Assembly: GCA_947561395.2 (NCBI GenBank)
Contig: OX387194.1
Coordinates: 28,716,036-28,780,035 of the forward strand
Direction: 5' to 3'
Source: Buxus sempervirens
Lineage: Eukaryota > Streptophyta > Magnoliopsida > Buxales > Buxaceae
DNA: 64,000 nt
A program made the translations under genes and the position numbers. Numbering within the stretch: position 1 is the first letter of the stretch; each line of letters begins with the position of its first letter. The notes beneath the pieces were generated by a model that ran no database searches, was not told the origin of the DNA, and worked only from the letters and a program-made list of their open reading frames with translations. Shown here piece by piece: positions 1-12,432 of the stretch.

Positions 1-1673
1 TTTGCTTGGAATCTCCATTGGTGTCAAACTGAAGTATCTAGTTGGTTGTAATCTTTATAATTGTGTTTACCTTATGAAAGAGCATAGTAAAGATAAATAC
101 CAGCTGGAAATAATATGCATTGATCTCTAGCTAAGTAATACCTATGGTTTCTAGTTCTTTAAGTATTCCAGAGTTACAACTTATGGTATTACTTCAATTG
201 AGTTGAGCTAAGTTTAAATAGCATGTAAATACTGTTAGTAACCTATGGAGATTAATTTGACAATAAAGATTTGGGAATAATTGGTCTTAGAATCAAATAG
301 TAGCGAATTAGCAAATTTGAATGCTTGAGCTAAGAGGGATGGTCATTTGGGGAACTCTTGAACTGATTTTAATCTCATTGAATTAGTTGAAATTCTGTTA
401 TAACCTAAATTGCATTGATTTGATTTTCTTTGTATGTTTGCTAGTTATCATTTGGGTTTAATTGTAAAGTATTTTATCTATTGTGCCGATTGTTGGGAAA
501 TTCCACCGTTTGATGGTTTTAGTGATTACTTGAAACAGAATTTGGTATTGTTAATTATAAAATAACTTCATTTGCTATGAGTATTATTTTGATTTGGCTT
601 GAGTTTAGTTAGTTAGTTTGAATAGCTTTGAATAAAAAGGGATTTCGTGATTGAATTGATAATGCATTTTGATTGATTCATGGGTTTTACTTGAGAAAGT
701 ATCTTGGAAACTCCATGAGGGAGTAGGTTGGTCCTGAGTGGCCCATGTTAGGTTTGATCGCACTTGGTTATATGTTGTTTTACTAGTCGGAATACTTTTT
801 GACTTAAATCGAAGCTTTTGTTTCACTGGTTGTTTTTATTTAAGCTATTTAGGGCTTAGCTCGTTATGGATCCATAATTTAGCTAGTACATGAAGTCTGT
901 CTATCTTGTTTGGCTTAAGTTTAGTCTCCTTCGTGCTTTTCCTTTATCTGGAGAGGCCTTCCATGAGGGATGTACTGCAAATCAAATTACCCTAGTGCGT
1001 TTCCTCCAAGATAGAGAGGTCTTCCATGAGGGAAGTGCTACAGCAGCTCCATTTCCACCCCAGAGAGGGTGAGGTCTAGTATTGGCATCAGATTCGACAG
1101 TGGTTCTCAGACTGGATTGTTATCCGTTTCCACCCTGGAGAGGGTGAGGTCTTGTGCTTTCCACCGAGAGACGATGATATTGGAATCAAATGTTGCTAAG
1201 GTATCAGATTTTGTAGAGGTATCAGATCTAGCAGAGGTTCTCCGATTGGACTGTTTGGAGCTAGAACTAAACCTTACAAAGTGATCAAATTTCACGAGTC
1301 CCACCATACTGTGTTTTCTGATATTGTTTTGCCGGATTAGTCGGATTATTCATGTTTCTCGATAAACTTATATGTTTGCAAATCGTCCATGTTTTAGAAC
1401 TGAATAAAATGTATTTGAGCATGCATGTGCTACTTGCTGAGATATTCGTATCTCATACCGTTTCGTTTTGTTTTGTTTTGTTTTCAGATCTCGAAAAGGA
1501 TGTTACAGGCGGGTATATGCTTCGTTCAGGTGAGTTGGGGATATAGTTGACTCTAATTATATATTTATTGTTTAGTTTATGTTTTCCTTTACTCTGATGT
1601 AGCAATCCTGTGTGGAAACCCTTCAGAGACGAGTTACGGTTTATTTCACGTAACCCGAATCCGGGGAGTTATA
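1..1673 (+). mobile_element. 3' part of a family-C LTR (5' LTR of a remnant element)
   Basis: The window opens inside this LTR. It ends in CGGGGAGTTATA, a decayed form of the GGGGCGTTACA end shared by many LTRs here. It is followed after 3 nt by a primer-binding site, which fixes the orientation as plus. It carries two features seen in other family-C copies: short direct repeats around 950-1160 (variants of 'gagaggtcttccatgaggga' and 'ccaccctggagagggtgagg'), and the box GATATTCGTATCTCAT at about 1440 followed by a T/G-rich tract ending in TTTTCAG. The small open frames inside look incidental. Confidence 0.7.
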
Positions 1674-1676
1674 GAA

Positions 1677-1688
1677 TGGTATCAAAGC
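1677..1688 (+). other. Primer-binding site, initiator tRNA-Met type
   Basis: TGGTATCAAAGC lies 3 nt after the LTR end. It matches the common plant retrotransposon primer site TGGTATCAGAGC at 11 of 12 positions. This marks the upstream LTR as a 5' LTR rather than a solo LTR. Confidence 0.65.
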
Positions 1689-2480
1689 ATATCAGAGTTA
1701 TGAAAGGAAACATGATATAGGGATAAGAAACCCTAAGATGGCCTTGGGGGTTGTGTGCATGCTAGATAGCACTCTTTAAATAGGAAATATAGGATGAGAG
1801 TATTCCTTCTATAAATATAGCAGCAATTATTATTATTAAAGTTAAGTTACTTATTTCTTATGATATATCTATCTGTTGTGATATGGGTTGCTTATTGTGA
1901 TGTATTGATTTATTTCTGACATGGTATGAGTGGAGGAAAGTTATTTTAGCCCAATTCAGAAGGTAACAGAGAGTTTTGAGAAGAAGTGGATTTTGTGATA
2001 TGTAGTAAGAGAAAATATTTGGGGAATATAAGATAATCCTAATTGTTTAAAGATCTTATATGAAGCAAGATGTTGGTGATGTTTGATTAAGCACACAATA
2101 CTTGCATGCATAATTTGGGTGTTTAATTGGATGATGAGCCAGATGTGTATAGCTATATTTGAGTAGTATAAGGCATCGGCCACTGCTGAATACATACTTG
2201 GGTATTAAGCTTTATACAAATGGGGTATGTAATATAATATTTATATGTATAAAAGAAATTGATGTGTGCTATCATTAATTGCTTAATTTAAGCCAGAAGG
2301 GGATCTACATGATTTCTTCCTTATCCTTCATATAGCTGCACATATATGGAAAGGATTGTGGTGGTAAGTCATGATATTCTCTTTTGAGTTATTTTTGTGT
2401 TCTACTAGTAGGTATGAATATGGGGAATAAGAAACTATAAGTGGTTACATTCATAAGGATTATTGAGAATGCATGGGTAA
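1689..2480 (+). mobile_element. Internal remnant of the 1-7829 LTR element
   Basis: AT-rich sequence between the primer site and the insertion point of the next element. No gag or pol motif is visible in any frame. The internal region has probably been deleted or never coded. The last five bases (ggtaa, 2476-2480) are the left target duplication of the insertion at 2481. Confidence 0.45.
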
Positions 2481-2563
2481 TGTGCGCATTGAAAATCGCA
2501 TGACATGGGCTCAGATCCCCCGAAGGGTAAAATGGGAATTCGGAGTCGCCACTGCCTGATGGG

Positions 2564-4358
2564 TGTGAGACATGGAAAAAATCAATTCAATGACTTCCTA
2601 ATCATCACACGGGATTAGTTAAAAACAAAGAGTCGCCACCATTCTGTTTAGGTGTGAATGGACACCAAAATTATCAAATAAGCACAAAAAGGCAAAATTT
2701 AGGGTAAAAATAACCCTATTAAAAAAACAACCAGATATGGGTAAGGGGATTAGGTTATGAACAGGGGGAAGGTGTTAGGCACCCCTATTCATCCACACAA
2801 AGTAGTTGCCAAGTAATGTTCATGTTAAAATAAAGAAGGCTTGCTACAAAAATCACAAAAAAGACAAAAGTGTATGGTTTTTTCATACGAATAGCCTGAT
2901 TGATTCAGAACTTTTAAATATGATCATACCATTCCTAGGGTTTCATGATTAAAATAAAATTGAGATAAAATCAAATAAAACCAATCTAAAGTGAAAACTT
3001 AAAAAATCTGGCTTCTAGTTAAATTCTAGAAATCTAGAAAAATATGATTTTTATAAAATATTGCAGAATTGAACTTGAACAGTCCATGACATAGATATAG
3101 CCCAAATTTCACATTAAATCAAGAAATCAAAACCAAAAATACCCACGTTGATGAAGAACATCAAAATGGGAGAACTTAGACCGTAGGGTCTTCTCTCAAA
3201 CATTAAAAACAACTTAAAAACCACATCATGAAACCCTAGAAGTTACTTTCAGGCTTCTGAATCCATATCTATCACATAGATCATGATAGATCCAGGATCT
3301 TAGCCTAATATCACAAAAATCATGAAAACAGTGCTGTAGGTGCAAAGATGTGAAAAATCCAAATTTTAGAAAAAAGTGGGGATCTCATGCTATAAAGATC
3401 ATGGATTCATATGATTCATTTAGATTCAATCACAAGATCATCAAAATATAAAAAGGATATCCAAAGCAGCCACATCTCACAGATTAGAGCACATGGGGGT
3501 CTACCCTACGGATCTACCTGTTCTCTTTTCCCCTAGCTTCCTCTTCATGTTTTACGGCTAGAGAGGATTCTTGAGGTACTTGGAGATAGGTTTGGGTATA
3601 CAAACACAATCAAAGGCCTTATTTTAGAAAAAAAGGAGAAAAACAGATATGGGGTTCTATTCTAGGGATCCATCTGTTCCCCTTTCCCCTAGCTCTTTCT
3701 TCACGTTTTACGGCTAGAGAGACTCTTGAGGTACTTAGAGACAAGTTTAGGAATACAGAATAAAAGAAGGCCTTATTCTACAGCAATGGAGAAGAATAGA
3801 TTAATTCTAGAATTGAAGACAGAAAATAAAAGGGAAAAGGGACTTACCTGGATTGAGCAAGCAGAGCAGCAGGGATTCCTCTCTTCTCTTAGAGCTCCTT
3901 GGACTTCAAATTTTCGTGGCCATTTGCTTAAAGATCTCACCTCTATTTATAAGCAAACCCAGGGGTATGGCTGGTCCAGAGGGACATACCATGATCTCCC
4001 CAGATTGGGTTAAAAATAAGGATAATGCTCATCCATGGCCAACAAAAATATTTCGAACGAATAAAAGAGATAATTCGCTCATTTAAATAGATATTAGACT
4101 GAAGATAAGGCTCAGAAATCGAGAAAGGATAAAATTCGCACAAAAAATCATGCCCGTATATGTATTGCGGGCAAATGGTGCCCGCATTTGCTTTATGGGC
4201 GCTGCGTGCCCGTATACAAAATTCGGGCGTGACTAGCCCGTAGGTACAATGCGGGCACTACTTAAATGATTAAATTTTGTGCATTTTTTACCTGTTTCAA
4301 ATCCCAATTAATATTTTCAATTATTTCTCATTTTGTAGTGCAATTTGGGGTGTCTACA
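2564..4358. mobile_element. Solo LTR, family A, copy 1
   Basis: It runs from TGTGAGACATGG to GGGGTGTCTACA (inverted ends TGT.AGACA / TGTCT.ACA) and is flanked by perfect 5-bp duplications atggg at 2559-2563 and 4359-4363. It is 1795 bp long with no coding capacity. It is clearly homologous over its length to the 1667-bp copy at 37013-38679. The extra length here is mostly a tandem duplication of about 157 bp (about 3493-3780, each unit containing 'cacgttttacggctagaga' or a close variant). Four hairpins lie near the right end (4150-4258). Confidence 0.85.
4150..4258. repeat. Array of four GCCCG hairpins in family-A LTR copy 1
   Basis: Four palindromes, at about 4150-4172, 4178-4202, 4207-4230 and 4234-4258, repeat every 28 nt or so. 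Each has the form GCCCG-(10-13 nt, AT-rich)-CGGGC. The loops differ while the stems keep pairing. The matching array in copy 2 (38471-38577) uses GTCCGC/GCGGAC stems instead. Confidence 0.8.
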
Positions 4359-6560
4359 ATGGGGTGCAAGCAGACACCTGGTTGCTTGTGTTTTTCTATT
4401 AGGCGGTCTACGGCTTGAGATTCTAAGCAAGTTCTTGGTTACGGTCCGGGGAAGTCCGTAGACACCCGGGCCCGCCTCGTCAAGTGACGGGTCCCATGGG
4501 TTTCCCTGGTTTGAGTCGATTTGGTTTCTCACCCGATTCCTAATCCAACATGCACATTGGTTAAGTCCGGCGGGACCGCCAAAGTGGTGTGAGTCCCTTT
4601 ACTTTATTTTATCTTCTTAACTTGAAGTGATCTAAGTCTGATCGGGCGGGCCCCGTTGGAAGGCCCACGGATGCCAATTTGGGCTTAGTGAAAGCCCAAG
4701 TCCCGTTTGGGGTTACGTCGGATAACCCCTTTTTGGCTTTGGTTGATTTGATGGATTTTATTTGAAGTTCAAATTGGGATTTTAAGTATTTTTCATGCCA
4801 AAAAGTGGGTCTGGATGGTTTTGTGGGCCACACAGTGGTTGCCAAATGATTTTGATTTATCTTTATTTGTTTGAACCAAAGTGGGCTAGGCATGGGCTTG
4901 GGGCCCTTAGCCTGGAACTTATGGTTTTAACCCTTCAAATTCAGTTAATGGGCTTGGCGGGCCCGATAGGCCCTAGCCCGCGGTCTCGGCCAAACCATAC
5001 CTAATCTAGGCATGCATGCTTCAATTTGGGCTTTGGTGGGCCTCACATGGTCTAGCCCACTGGATTGAGTTAATTTGCTGATTTAAGACGATATGAGTTT
5101 GTTGGGCTTGGTGGGCCCCGTTGGAAGGCCCATTATGTATCAAATTGGACCTGGCGGCCCAAGTCTTCTATTGGATTGTTTGGTTTGATTGGGAAAACCA
5201 GAAAATTGCACAAAACCAAGAAAAATAAGAAAAAATGAAATTTCGGCAGTGTAGCCGGCCTGAGATGCCGGCTACGCATGAGGACCAGTGTATCCGGCAT
5301 TCTTAGCCAGCTATAAACAGGTCCCTGTTGGTCCGACCTGAGTTGCCGGATCAACACACAGAAGCTGTTTTTTCGGATTTTTCAAAGGGGGTTGGGTTTC
5401 TGAGTCTTCTATGGTGTTCCAGCAGATCTGTGGGCCCCGGTGTGGGCCCACAGTGGTACAGAGGGGAGGGGAAGCCTCCACTTTTGTCCCCTTTAGGGAC
5501 TTTAAGGGTTCAAGCAAGGGGGAGGAGGCTTAAGGTGCTACCTCCTCCCATTCTTGGGATACTCCCAGCGGTTGGGCAGGGACCTAGGAGCCCCTGTTTG
5601 GTTCTTCTAATTTCACATAACCAATGGACATACAAGGCAAGCACCAGCCCCTCAACCAAACCTAGTAAGCATGCTTCTAAACCATGGACAGCACATTCAT
5701 TTTTACAGATTCTTGCACATGAAGTAAGACTGTGTGTGTGAGTGAGCATGCTTCATGTGTGAGCATGTGTTGGAAAGGAAAGCATGCATACTACTACGAG
5801 GAGCTTGAAAGGAATTAACATGAGAACATCGAAGAATATGAACCTAAAAAACACATGTATGATCTACCCTAAACATGCCAACAAACCCAACATAATCCTA
5901 TGCTCAAACAACACCCAAAAGCCTTTAAGAAAACTCTTCAAGGAAGGGGATAAGGGGGTTTAAAATGGGATACATTAGATGGTTGACGAAAGGGAACATG
6001 CTCCCTATGAAAAATGGGAAAGGTCAACAGCAAAGTAACCCCTTGGAGGCCTTTGGAAGTGACCAAAAAAGCATTCTTGCCTTTTCTAATAACCAAACGT
6101 GCACTCCCCCTACCATGGGAGGCCTTTCATATCGTATAAAAGAGGAGAAAAGTAAGCTAAAGAGGTGATGGCATGCTAAGGATGGTGGACATACAACATG
6201 CTTGGAATAAGCCTATCTTTATTTATGCTGAACAAAGTGCCATAGAAAACATTACCTTGGGGTTAGATCACCCTTGAATGGTGTGTGAGCACCTTCTTGA
6301 AGCCCAAACAAAGTGCTGGAGCTCTCCTATTTCCCCACCAATAGCAGGTACTCTCCTTCTTGGTTGGGTGAAGATGGAGAGGAAGAAGAGAAAGTAGGGT
6401 TGGATGATCTTAGGGTTGTGCTTGAGGGTTTAGGGAGCCAAAGGGAGGCAAGGTGAAGGGTTTTCGGAGCAGGAACAAAGGGGGAGAAGGAGTGGAATCA
6501 ACCAAAAAGAGCCCAACCCCCGAAATAGGGCTGCTGCTGCCTTTTAATAGCAAACTTTTT

Positions 6561-6806
6561 GTATCCGGCATTTAATGTCGGATACACTACACTTCCTTTG
6601 TATCCGGCATATTATGTCGGATACACTGCACTTCCTTTGTATTTAGCATATTATGTCGGATACAAACACAATTATTTCCAAAATTTAATTTTCTGCGCGT
6701 ATCTGTCAGCGAATCCGAGCGAATCTTGCGGGCAAATCTCTTGTATCCGGTAATATATGTCGGATATGAAGAAAAGCATGTGTATCTGACATATATGGTT
6801 GGATAC
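6561..6806. repeat. Five 25-nt hairpins (GTATCCGGC..GTCGGATAC) in family-B LTR
   Basis: Palindromes at 6561-6585, 6600-6624 and 6639-6663 repeat with a 39-bp period; two more, at 6743-6767 and 6782-6806, also lie 39 bp apart. The stem is GTATCCGGC paired with GTCGGATAC. Between the first three units the spacer 'actncacttccttt' is conserved, so this is a tandem array. Confidence 0.8.
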
Positions 6807-7417
6807 AAGTAAGATATTTACAGATTTGCCCCTCGACTTGACCGATTCGACCGATTTGACACTTTTGGATATCTGCAGATTGCCCCCTGCGAATTTTGGT
6901 TTAGTCCCTGAGATATTTGGCAAGTTTTGGATATTTAAAGATTGCCCCCTGAGATATTTTGCAGCGTTTGTCGCCACGTGTGCAGTTCTTTCGCCACGTG
7001 TGTAGTTTCCGGTTTTGCTGCTCGAAAACTTCGACAGCTCATATCTTCTTCATCCGAACTCCGATTTGGGCAAACTCAATTGCGTTAGAACTGTATCGGA
7101 GCCCCCTATCCAATGACATAGGGCTAAGCACTTAGTTTGGGGTTCGGCAAAAAGTCAACTTTCGCTCCCCTTTAAGTTTGACCGGCCCACAGATCCTTCA
7201 TCCAGACTCCGATTCCAGTAAACTCAGTTGCGTTGGAACCGTGTCGAGATTCTCTATCCATTGAGATAGGGCAAGGTGACCAATTTTCTCTTGATCAAAA
7301 AGTCAATTTTTGATCCCTCAAGGTTTGAATTTTCTACTGTCTTTTAGCACATTTTTTTGTTTTCTTCTTCTTCTTTTTTCTTTTTGGTTTGATCAAAATT
7401 TGGGTGCTTACAGGTAA

Positions 7418-7829
7418 GTTGGGAAATTAGTGAATGCCCAATGGAAGTGCGGTGAATTTAGAAGGCAGGGGTGAGATCCCATGAGAAGGAATCCTCCACC
7501 GGGATTAGGTATTGGTAACCGTGCTATTTACTAAATGGTTTTGGGCATGCATGTGCTGCTTATTGGGATATTCGTATCTCATTCCGTATTATTTTGTTTT
7601 CAGCTGCTCTTGGAGAGGACGATACCTACGGGTAGTTGATCGGTTATGTGAGTTTAAAAATGTATTACTATAATTCTTATTTCAATTTGGGTTTGTTGCG
7701 CACTCTGATTATCTAGTTGTTGTTTCATTCATGCTTTCCTTTACTCTGATATGTCGATCTTGTGGGAAAGATTAACCTTCGGAGACGAGTTACAGTTTTT
7801 ATTACGTAACCCGAATCCGGGGCGTTACA
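7418..7829 (+). mobile_element. 3' end of a family-C LTR
   Basis: It shares with the 1-1673 LTR the GATATTCGTATCTCAT box (about 7568), the T/G tract ending in TTTTCAG, and the end ACGTAACCCGAATCCGGGGCGTTACA (split here only by description; it ends at 7829). It is probably the 3' LTR end of the element whose 5' LTR fills 1-1673, interrupted by the 2481-7412 insertion. Confidence 0.6.
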
Positions 7830-8559
7830 AGTGATGACCTCATTGCATCTGTGATTGGATAGAGATAGAGAATGAAATTAATTTGGTTAGAGAGAGAGAC
7901 TGAAGTTAATTTGGTTAGTTTCGTTACTTTGGTTTATTTTTTCTTTTCTTTGTTAATTAATTTGCCAAATTAACTATTTCTTTATTTCTTTTGTTAATCT
8001 TTGAGTTTATCATGTTTATTTGGTTGCCAAGATACTGTTTTCCATTCTTATCATTCTCCTTTTCCATGATCTCAATAAATGTATTATCTACTCCTACAAT
8101 TCGAATATCTAAGGAATTATAGAAATATTGTATAATTGGAAACTTAAAAATAGGAAACTACATACACAAACAAACGAATACATTCTAATTAATAGGAATT
8201 TTTCTTGGTACAATACCTTATTTCGTTTGTTAAGCCTTTTCTAATTAAGGTATTTGGATAATACCTTTTTAAATTGTTTTAGGGATTCATTTAAATTACA
8301 TTCTAAACAATTACCATACATTCAAAGATCTTCATCAATTAGATTTGATTTCTTAGTATATACGATTCTAAACAATTACAATACATTTTAGTTATTAGAA
8401 TGTATACTTTTCTAATTATAAGTCTCATCTAATTCAATAGGATTTTTAAGACTTATCTAATTCCATTGGATAAACTAAATAAAATCAAAATGAAATTTCC
8501 AAACAGTGAGTAAATATAATTAAGACTTATCTAATTCCATTGGATTTTTATACGTTATA
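7830..8559. other. AT-rich sequence, no gene seen
   Basis: No coding frame, RNA gene or repeat boundary could be supported. Short direct repeats ('aagacttatctaattccattgga') occur at about 8450-8550. The segment may be the unresolved 5' part of the Helitron that ends at 9403. Confidence 0.4.
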
Positions 8560-9403
8560 ATTAAGACTTATCTAATGCATTGGATCTTCATCCATCCACG
8601 GCTAGAACTAAAACAAAAGCTAATTTCAAAATTATTAAATATTTAAAAATAACTGAAAATTCTTTTTAATTAAAATTCTTTTTAATTAAAATACTTTTAA
8701 TTTAATTTACTTTTAGATGATAGATAACTTTATTTATCTATATCTATATTTTATTAAGATATCAACATCTATATTTTGGATAACTATATTTTAATATATA
8801 ATAGGATAGTTAAAAAATAGGAATGAAAATTGAGTAATAGGATAGTTGGCCACAATCATATTTTTATTCTCTTCCATATAAATATATTGAATAATGTCCA
8901 GTAAATATAAGAAGAGATGTATATATAATATACATCTCTTCATATATTATCTCAATACAAGAAATATTTAAATATCCTGTTTACTTATGCACAAAATATA
9001 TATAAATAATTTAATATTACTATAATATAATCTTTAAATATATTTTAGCTTCAGTATGAACAATAATTTAGTAAATATAATTTTTCTCCTAAAAATTATA
9101 ATTGTTATTATAATTAATCCCTATTCTTTATTAATTATAATAATTTAAGTTTAATATAATCTACTCAAGTAGAACAGAATTGAAATACTGGTTTGAATGT
9201 ATCATGTTCTGCAAGTCTACTTTATTTACTACAAATTTTTCTACATTTATTTACTACTTGTCATTATAGAATATTGATGACTCTTAATTGGACGGAATCA
9301 TTTTTTCCAATAATTTTTATTAAAAAATTGTTTGTTTGCATATTATTTTTAACTTTTAATCTAAATAAAATTCCCACGTGCGTTGCATGTGTATATTTAC
9401 TAG
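8560..9403 (+). mobile_element. Non-autonomous Helitron, 5' end unresolved
   Basis: The 3' end shows the Helitron signature: a hairpin (CCACGTGCGTTGCATGTG, about 9374-9391), an AT spacer, then CTAG (9400-9403) followed by T. The body (about 8580-8870) is similar to the reverse complement of the Helitron at 19947-21333, for example around 'tctatattttattaagatat'. The 5' TC end found in that copy was not found here, so the start is approximate and the copy may be truncated. No Rep/helicase coding is present. Confidence 0.6.
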
Positions 9404-10335
9404 TATTTTAAAAAAATCAAATAAAAATTAAAAGTAAAAAAAAGTGACCGAAGGAAACATGGACAAAAATCGTAGCGGGCGCCTCTTGAAAATCAATCAA
9501 GCTGATTGATTTGAGCGTTTGAACATCAAAAGCACATACCAAATGACAAAAACTACACAAAACAAAAATGAGGGGACTTCTGGCCATTCATAATCTTCTC
9601 CCATAAATTCCCTCCAACTTGTGAGGAAAACTAGAGGCTGTCCAAACCCTTCCTGAGCATTCCAAGACCATTTTCCACCATGGTTGTCTAGATCGGGACC
9701 CGAGATTGGACCGGTCAAGCCCAGTCCTGGTACAAACTGTACCGGACCGTCCAGACCGGCTGGTCCCGGCCAATCACAACATCTAGGTTGTTTTTATGCT
9801 CCCGTCTCTCCCTCTCTCTTTCTCTCTCCCACAGCCACGACCGGAGCTTTAGTTTGCACTCTACACAGGTAAGTCCCTGAGAAGATGAACAGAAAGATGG
9901 ACATTTGAGAGTTAGGGTTTCATGGAGCTCCGTTCAACTTCGCATTGCATTACTACAAATTGTCTGTTTGTGGTTTCTTCACCCCACAAGTCTTGGAAAG
10001 CTTTCTCATCACCATCACCCTCTTGACATGTTTTAGGATTCTTTTTATGTATCTAGTCCATGATGATTAATTACTTCTTACAAATGTTTTTTTTAATCTT
10101 CTTATGGTTTGTGTAAGAATAAATTATACCCGTGAAAGCTTTGGGGACTGTCTTGGAGGAAATCTTTGTTGTTGATCTATTAAGGAGTTGAAGAATTCAG
10201 AAACTCAATAAAGATGGAGGAATGCATGAAGAATGTTGCTGGTGCCATATTCATTTTGCTTTCTTAGGACAGGCTTTCTTCCCTTTCATCAAGTGGATTA
10301 CTTTGGTAATCTCGCACTTTTCCTTTTTGCAGTTT
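9404..10335. other. Unassigned sequence, possible exon-like segment
   Basis: No recognisable protein. At about 9790-9870 a pyrimidine-rich tract ending CTCTCCCACAG is followed about 42 nt later by ACACAG|GTAAGT, which looks like splice signals around a small exon. The GC-rich patch at 9690-9780 (GGACCGG and CCGGTC repeats) is palindromic in part. Neither is enough to call a gene. Confidence 0.3.
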
Positions 10336-10343
10336 GTTGCAAG

Positions 10344-10874
10344 TAGGGCTGGCAATGGGTCGGATATATATCCGAATCCGACCCGAATCCGATCCGAAAA
10401 TATAGATCCGCGGTTCGAATACGGATATTGGATTTCGGATCCGACCGAATTCGGATCCGAATCCGAATCTGTCCATATCCGATCCGAAAAAGATCCGAAC
10501 CGAAATTAACATATACTTTTCATTAAATCATTGGTAAACTTTGTATAAACCATGGTTGAACTATCCTTATTCATATCTTGCTTTAATATTTATACGGCTC
10601 ATTCGTTTTGATAATTAAAATTTGCTTTAATAATTAAACTTAACTTTTGAATTTTAAGTTCAAATCAGATCTAATTCAGATCGAATTCGGATTTCGGTTA
10701 TTTATTCGGTCGAATTTCGAATTTGGATAAATTATGTAAATTCGGTTTCGAATTCGGATTCACATATAAAAGATCCGTCGGATTTCGGATCGAATTCGGA
10801 TATCGGATTTTTATTTTCGGTTCGGATTCGGATCATGACAGATCCGTACCGTATTCGACCCGTTGCCAGCCCTA
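10344..10874. mobile_element. hAT-type MITE, 531 bp
   Basis: Perfect 8-bp target duplications gttgcaag (10336-10343 and 10875-10882) flank inverted ends TAGGGCTGGCAATGGGTCGG and its near-complement CGACCCGTTGCCAGCCCTA. An 8-bp duplication with TAGGG-type ends is typical of the hAT superfamily. The subterminal regions are full of GGATCCGA/TCGGATCC repeats, as expected for transposase-binding subterminal repeats. There is no transposase. Confidence 0.88.
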
Positions 10875-10882
10875 GTTGCAAG

Positions 10883-12432
10883 CACACGCACGCATCCACA
10901 AAATTTTATATGGCATGATTTGGTGTTGTGGTTTGGCCATAGACCCAGGATTCAGCCAACTGGGTTACCAGTCTTTTCTACCTAAAGAAAGGGATTGGAA
11001 TCCCTAGCCAAAGGCTAAGAGCTAGATCATTCTGAGACCTGAAATTAGGATTTTTCACTTTAAATCAAGTGGGTGCATGCTTAAAACATCACCTTCCTCA
11101 TTCTGGACTCACATATGGCCTTGGAAGACCACTTCAATGGATAAAAAAAAAGGATCAGGCCATTTCTGGACTGGTTGGAACCTTGGGAACAACAAAAAGG
11201 AGGTTCTTGATACCTCCTTGAAATTCCCAGGCTCATCTTTTTGCTTAAGGCACAAAACTCCCCATTGATGCCTCAATTAATGTCTAATTGATCAAAGCTC
11301 AAATAAAGGTCATTTGGAACCTTTGTCCAAAGTCTGGATTTTCTAGACTTAGTTAAGAGGGTTTCACAACCCTCTATAATTTAAACCAACTTAGCTCCAC
11401 CACTCATTCCTGCATTTGGAACTGAGTTTGGGCTCTTCTAAGCCCAAAAACCCATGATCTGGGCCCTCAAGGCTCATCTAGAACTTCCATCTAGGCCTAT
11501 ACAGACCATACGTTCACCTTTGGAGCTTCATGCCTGAAAAAAAAAATCTCACCCACGCAGATATATTATACTTTGAACTGTTAAAAATGAGATGTATAAT
11601 TAAGGAGCATTCGAATAAGATTAAAAGCCAAGAAACCTACCATGTACGGGTTGCACCTGCTGTTGGAGCTGCTTGTAGTCGACCAGCAAACCATCGAAGA
11701 GCTTATTCTTCCTCACGTTCAGTTTCTGTTGTGATACATTTACCATGTTTTTCATTCATTTTCATACATTTTCTTAAAATTTTTAGCTTAATTTATCATA
11801 AAATAAGTACCAAATTCTTCAAATATAGAAAAATATAAATATTTTTACAAATAAAATTAAAAGATAAAAATGTTTCCAAAAATCAGGCTTAACTAGGTCA
11901 GTTTCAGGCTTTTGATATTATTTTAGGACTAGAGGAAAAGGGTTAGAGACAAAATCTTCAATGTAAGCCACAAGCTAGAGCCAATCTGCTTAACTTACCG
12001 TGATTCTCTTCTGTCAATACAGAGGATTAAAGCAGATTTCTTTTTGGACATGCAATCAATGCCCAAGGAAAGGTTTTCCAGACCTGAACCTTAAGGACAA
12101 TGGCTTTTTTAAAGAGGGGAGGTGTGCTATGTGCATGGTTTGTATTGTCAAACATACTGTACATATAGTAAGTACCACATTGTAGCTTATTTTAGCAGTA
12201 GAGTGCTTAGGTATCAAATATCAAGTTATTTTTTATTTTTATTTTTTTTTGTAAACTATGATTTATCAAAAAAAAAATCAGATTACTCTAGCAGTTGGAT
12301 CAAATCAACAGCACATAAAGACGTCATTGGTGTAAGGATGCAGAAAGTTCATAATTCACTTTAAGATGGCGTAGGTACAAAGGCAACTGATCCTACCAAG
12401 TATGAACCAACTCACATTAATCAAAACTTCCA
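10883..12432. other. Downstream flank of the ClpB-like gene, no gene supported
   Basis: AT-rich sequence between the MITE and the last ClpB-like exon. A plus-strand open frame (11530-11838) begins in an A-run and has no recognisable domain. A short GC-richer patch at 11640-11740 could be an exon remnant, but no family was recognised. Confidence 0.35.

Larger units (their letters stand above)
2481..7412. mobile_element. Large solo LTR, family B, with a nested solo LTR
   Basis: The element starts TGTGCGCATT and ends GGTGCTTACA, with perfect 5-bp target duplications ggtaa at 2476-2480 and 7413-7417. Without the nested solo LTR at 2564-4358 and one copy of its duplication it is about 3.13 kb. 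No gag-pol is visible, so I read it as a solo LTR, although a non-coding element cannot be excluded. It holds palindromes at about 5250-5305 and five 25-nt hairpins at 6561-6806. Near its right end a segment of about 150 bp is tandemly duplicated (about 7038-7175 and 7190-7320). A second, inverted copy begins at 63792. Confidence 0.7.

Noticed and set aside
4150-4258. CRISPR-like array (palindromic repeats at a regular 28-nt period)
   Set aside because: Units have no constant repeat with unique spacers, the host is a plant, and the array lies in a solo LTR with target duplications.
5328-5741. 137-codon plus-strand open frame
   Set aside because: It lies in the GC-rich part of the family-B LTR, overlaps antisense frames, and shows no protein motif.
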